DNA of 7,838 nt, from assembly GCA_030610515.1 (NCBI GenBank), contig JAUWRQ010000034.1:1-7838 (forward strand), given 5' to 3'. Shown here in pieces: positions 6,211 through 7,838 of the stretch (the stretch's first letter is position 1; each line of letters starts with the position of its first letter). Made by a program: the position numbers and the translations under genes. The notes under the pieces were generated by a model. It searched no databases. It was given only the letters and a program-made list of their open reading frames with translations, and was not told where the DNA came from. This stretch comes from Candidatus Eiseniibacteriota bacterium. Lineage in GTDB: Bacteria > Joyebacterota > Joyebacteria > Joyebacterales > Joyebacteraceae.

Positions 6211-6999
6211 CTAGACCTTGACCCAGCGGGGCTTTCGTTTCTCGAGGAAGGCCGTCATGCCCTCCCGGCCCTCTTCCGACGCCCTGACCTCGGCGATGAC
6301 CTTCGCCGTGTGTGCCTTGGCCTCCTCGAGCGGCATCTCGTAGACGCTGTCGATGAGCTCCTTGCACACCCGGAGCGCCTCGGGCCCGCTCGAGATGATG
6401 CGCCGGGTGATCTTCGCGACTTCCTCGTCGAGCGCGTCGTGCGGGGCCACGGCGTTCGCAAGCCCCAACCTGAACGCCTTCTCCGCCGTCATCCGCTCGC
6501 CCGTAAGAAAGAACTCGCGGCACGCTCCCGGCCCGGCGCGCATGATGACGTAAGGCGAGATGCACGCCGGCACGAGGCCGATCTTGACCTCGGAGAGGCT
6601 GATGACGGCCCGGTCCGATGCCACGACGATGTCGTTCGCAGCCATGAGCCCCGCGCCGCCGCCTATCGCGTATCCGTTGACGCGAGCGATCGTCGGCTTC
6701 TTGAGTCTGTGGATGAGCTCCATCACGTCGGAGATGACCATGCCGTCGGCCACGTTCTCCTCGAACGTGTAGGTCGCGGTCTTCTTCATGTAGTTAAGGT
6801 CCGCGCCGGCGCAGAACGAGTCGCCCTCTCCCGTGATCACCACGACGCGCACCGAGGGGTCGTCGTCATACGCGCGGTAGACCTCGAGAAGCTCCCCGAG
6901 CATGACGTCGTTGAACGCGTTCTTGACCTCCGGCCGCGAGAGCGTCACGGTCGCCACCTCGTCGGCGACCTTCGTCTTCAGCGTCTTGTACTCGTTCAT
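6211..6999 (-). CDS. liuC: Methylglutaconyl-CoA hydratase (LiuC type, crotonase family)
   Basis: Crotonase-family protein of 262 residues. It is predicted to hydrate 3-methylglutaconyl-CoA to HMG-CoA, following the carboxylase step in leucine breakdown. LiuC-like signatures are FCAGADLNYMKK (62-73), KPTIARVNGYAIGGGAGL (101-118), LSEVKIGLVPACISPYVI (135-152) and FFLTGERM (163-170). The first catalytic Glu of ordinary hydratases is Gly117 here (GGGAG rather than GGGCE) and only the second, Glu137 in SEVK, remains. From memory of the family, bacterial LiuC proteins share this pattern, so it is an assignment clue rather than a defect. ATG at 6999 is 17 nt after the carboxyltransferase stop, with GGGAGA just upstream, so the two are very probably cotranscribed. 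A longer in-frame extension toward 7353 lies inside the carboxyltransferase gene and is spurious. A substrate other than methylglutaconyl-CoA is possible but unlikely beside liuB. Confidence 0.9.
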   Translation of the reverse strand: MNEYKTLKTKVADEVATVTLSRPEVKNAFNDVMLGELLEVYRAYDDDPSVRVVVITGEGDSFCAGADLNYMKKTATYTFEENVADGMVISDVMELIHRLKKPTIARVNGYAIGGGAGLMAANDIVVASDRAVISLSEVKIGLVPACISPYVIMRAGPGACREFFLTGERMTAEKAFRLGLANAVAPHDALDEEVAKITRRIISSGPEALRVCKELIDSVYEMPLEEAKAHTAKVIAEVRASEEGREGMTAFLEKRKPRWVKV

Positions 7000-7019
7000 C
7001 TGTCTCCCTACTCTCCCTA
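7000..7019 (-). promoter_or_regulatory. Tandem Shine-Dalgarno-like repeat at the liuB-liuC junction
   Basis: The minus strand between the carboxyltransferase stop and the LiuC ATG reads as two near-identical 9-mers, TAGGGAGAG and TAGGGAGAC. The first TAG is the carboxyltransferase stop codon. The second copy gives GGGAG at 4-5 nt from the ATG and the first gives one about 13 nt away. It probably ensures tight translational coupling. Confidence 0.5.
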
Positions 7020-7838
7020 CATCCTGAAGACGCCGTACTTCTGGTCCGGTATCGGCGCGTTCAGAGACATCGCTATCCCCAGGGCCAGCGCCGACCGCGT
7101 GTCCAGGGGATCGATGATGCCGTCGTCCCAGAGACGCGCCGTCGAGTAGTACGCAGCAGCCTCGTTCTCGTAGCGCTCGATGACCGGCGCCTTGAACGCC
7201 TCCTGCTCCTCCGGCGTCATCTCGACTCCCTGCCTCTTGAGCTGCCGCATCTTCACGGTCAGGAGCACGTTCGCAGCCTGCTCTCCACCCATCACGCAGA
7301 TCTTGGCGTTCGGCCACATCCACAGGAGTCTCGGGTCGTAGCCGCGACCGCACATCGCGTAGTTCCCCGCGCCATACGAGCCGCCGACCATGACGGTGAA
7401 CTTCGGAACATCGGCGTTCGCGACCGCGTGGACCAGCTTGGCGCCGTTACTCGCGATGCCGCCGGCCTCGTACTCGCGCCCTACCATGAACCCGGTGATG
7501 TTCTGCAGGAAGACGAGGGGGATCTTCCGCATCGTGCACAATTCGATGAAGTGCGCGCCCTTGAGGGCGCTCTCAGAGAAAAGCACCCCGTTGTTCGCGA
7601 GTATGCCCACCGGGTAACCCATGATGCGGGCGAAGCCCGTCACAATGGTGACGCCGTAGAGTTCCTTGAACTCCTGGAAGCGGCTCCCATCGACGATGCG
7701 GGCGATGACCTCCCGCATGTCGAACGCCTTCTTGAGATCGGCGGGCACGATGCCGTACAGCTCCTCCGGGTCGTAAGCCGGATCCTCGGGCTCGGACATC
7801 TCGAGATCGAAGCGCTTCGGCGCGTCGAGGTTCTCAAT
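7017..7838 (-). CDS. liuB: Methylcrotonyl-CoA carboxylase carboxyltransferase (beta) subunit, C-terminal half
   Basis: Only the last 273 codons are in the window; the family is about 535 residues, so the N-terminal half lies beyond the right edge. It transfers the carboxyl group from biotin to 3-methylcrotonyl-CoA. Motifs resembling human and bacterial MCC beta, and distinguishing it from propionyl-CoA carboxylase beta, are [45 protein letters not shown] [30 protein letters not shown], the glycine-rich [49 protein letters not shown] and the terminal YGVFRM. No frameshift is visible. It is the most upstream gene seen, followed after 17 nt by liuC and then by the biotin carboxylase and carrier with which it would form the holoenzyme. 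Geranyl-CoA carboxylase beta (AtuC) is a close relative and cannot be fully excluded, but LiuC and LiuA-like neighbours favour methylcrotonyl-CoA. Confidence 0.94.
   Translation of the reverse strand: MENLDAPKRFDLEMSEPEDPAYDPEELYGIVPADLKKAFDMREVIARIVDGSRFQEFKELYGVTIVTGFARIMGYPVGILANNGVLFSESALKGAHFIELCTMRKIPLVFLQNITGFMVGREYEAGGIASNGAKLVHAVANADVPKFTVMVGGSYGAGNYAMCGRGYDPRLLWMWPNAKICVMGGEQAANVLLTVKMRQLKRQGVEMTPEEQEAFKAPVIERYENEAAAYYSTARLWDDGIIDPLDTRSALALGIAMSLNAPIPDQKYGVFRM

Noticed and set aside
6211..6999. LiuC as an inactivated hydratase because its first catalytic Glu is Gly117
   Set aside because: Loss of that Glu with retention of the second one in SEVK is the pattern recalled for bacterial LiuC proteins, so it identifies the subfamily rather than a defect.
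913..7149. Very long plus-strand open frames (913-2520, 2530-3990, 4153-5793, 5872-7149)
   Set aside because: They lie antisense to clearly recognisable enzyme genes, their translations are Arg/Pro/Asp-rich low-information sequence without family motifs, and stop-free antisense frames are expected in high-GC coding DNA.

Overview
The window is part of one high-GC (about 60-65% by eye) bacterial operon. All eight recognisable genes lie on the minus strand and are read from right to left. No plus-strand gene, RNA gene, mobile element or CRISPR array is visible. The first and last genes run off the window edges. No TAA stop is used (only TAG and TGA), one gene starts with GTG and another with TTG, and codons are strongly G/C-ending. 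The sequence does not fix the taxon. The mixture of a leucine-degradation (liu) cluster with butyrate kinase and a leucine-dehydrogenase relative fits an amino-acid-degrading bacterium, possibly an uncultured lineage, but that is inference.

Layout in transcription order: MccB/LiuB carboxyltransferase, C-terminal half (7838-7017); LiuC-type methylglutaconyl-CoA hydratase (6999-6211); biotin carboxylase (6105-4606); separate biotin carrier protein (4515-4012); acyl-CoA dehydrogenase of the isovaleryl/long-chain type (3972-2815); butyrate kinase (2733-1621); a second crotonase with both catalytic glutamates (1568-783); and a leucine-dehydrogenase-like protein (700 to beyond the left edge).

The first five genes cover three successive steps of leucine breakdown: isovaleryl-CoA to 3-methylcrotonyl-CoA (dehydrogenase), to 3-methylglutaconyl-CoA (two-component biotin carboxylase plus carboxyltransferase), to HMG-CoA (LiuC). 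Butyrate kinase suggests a side branch that makes ATP from short or branched acyl phosphates. The second crotonase could serve valine, isoleucine or butyrate metabolism. HMG-CoA lyase, the 2-keto acid dehydrogenase or oxidoreductase, and phosphotransbutyrylase are not in the window.

Two observations stand out. The leucine-dehydrogenase-like protein aligns residue for residue with Bacillus LeuDH, yet has lost both the catalytic lysine (position 80 is Ala) and the catalytic aspartate (position 115 is Gly). Biotin carboxylase and its carrier protein, fused in most MccA/LiuD proteins, lie here in the same reading frame with a single TGA between them, but the carrier also has its own strong ribosome binding site and a TTG start. 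Nearly every intergenic gap also holds a short GC-rich hairpin without a T-tract.
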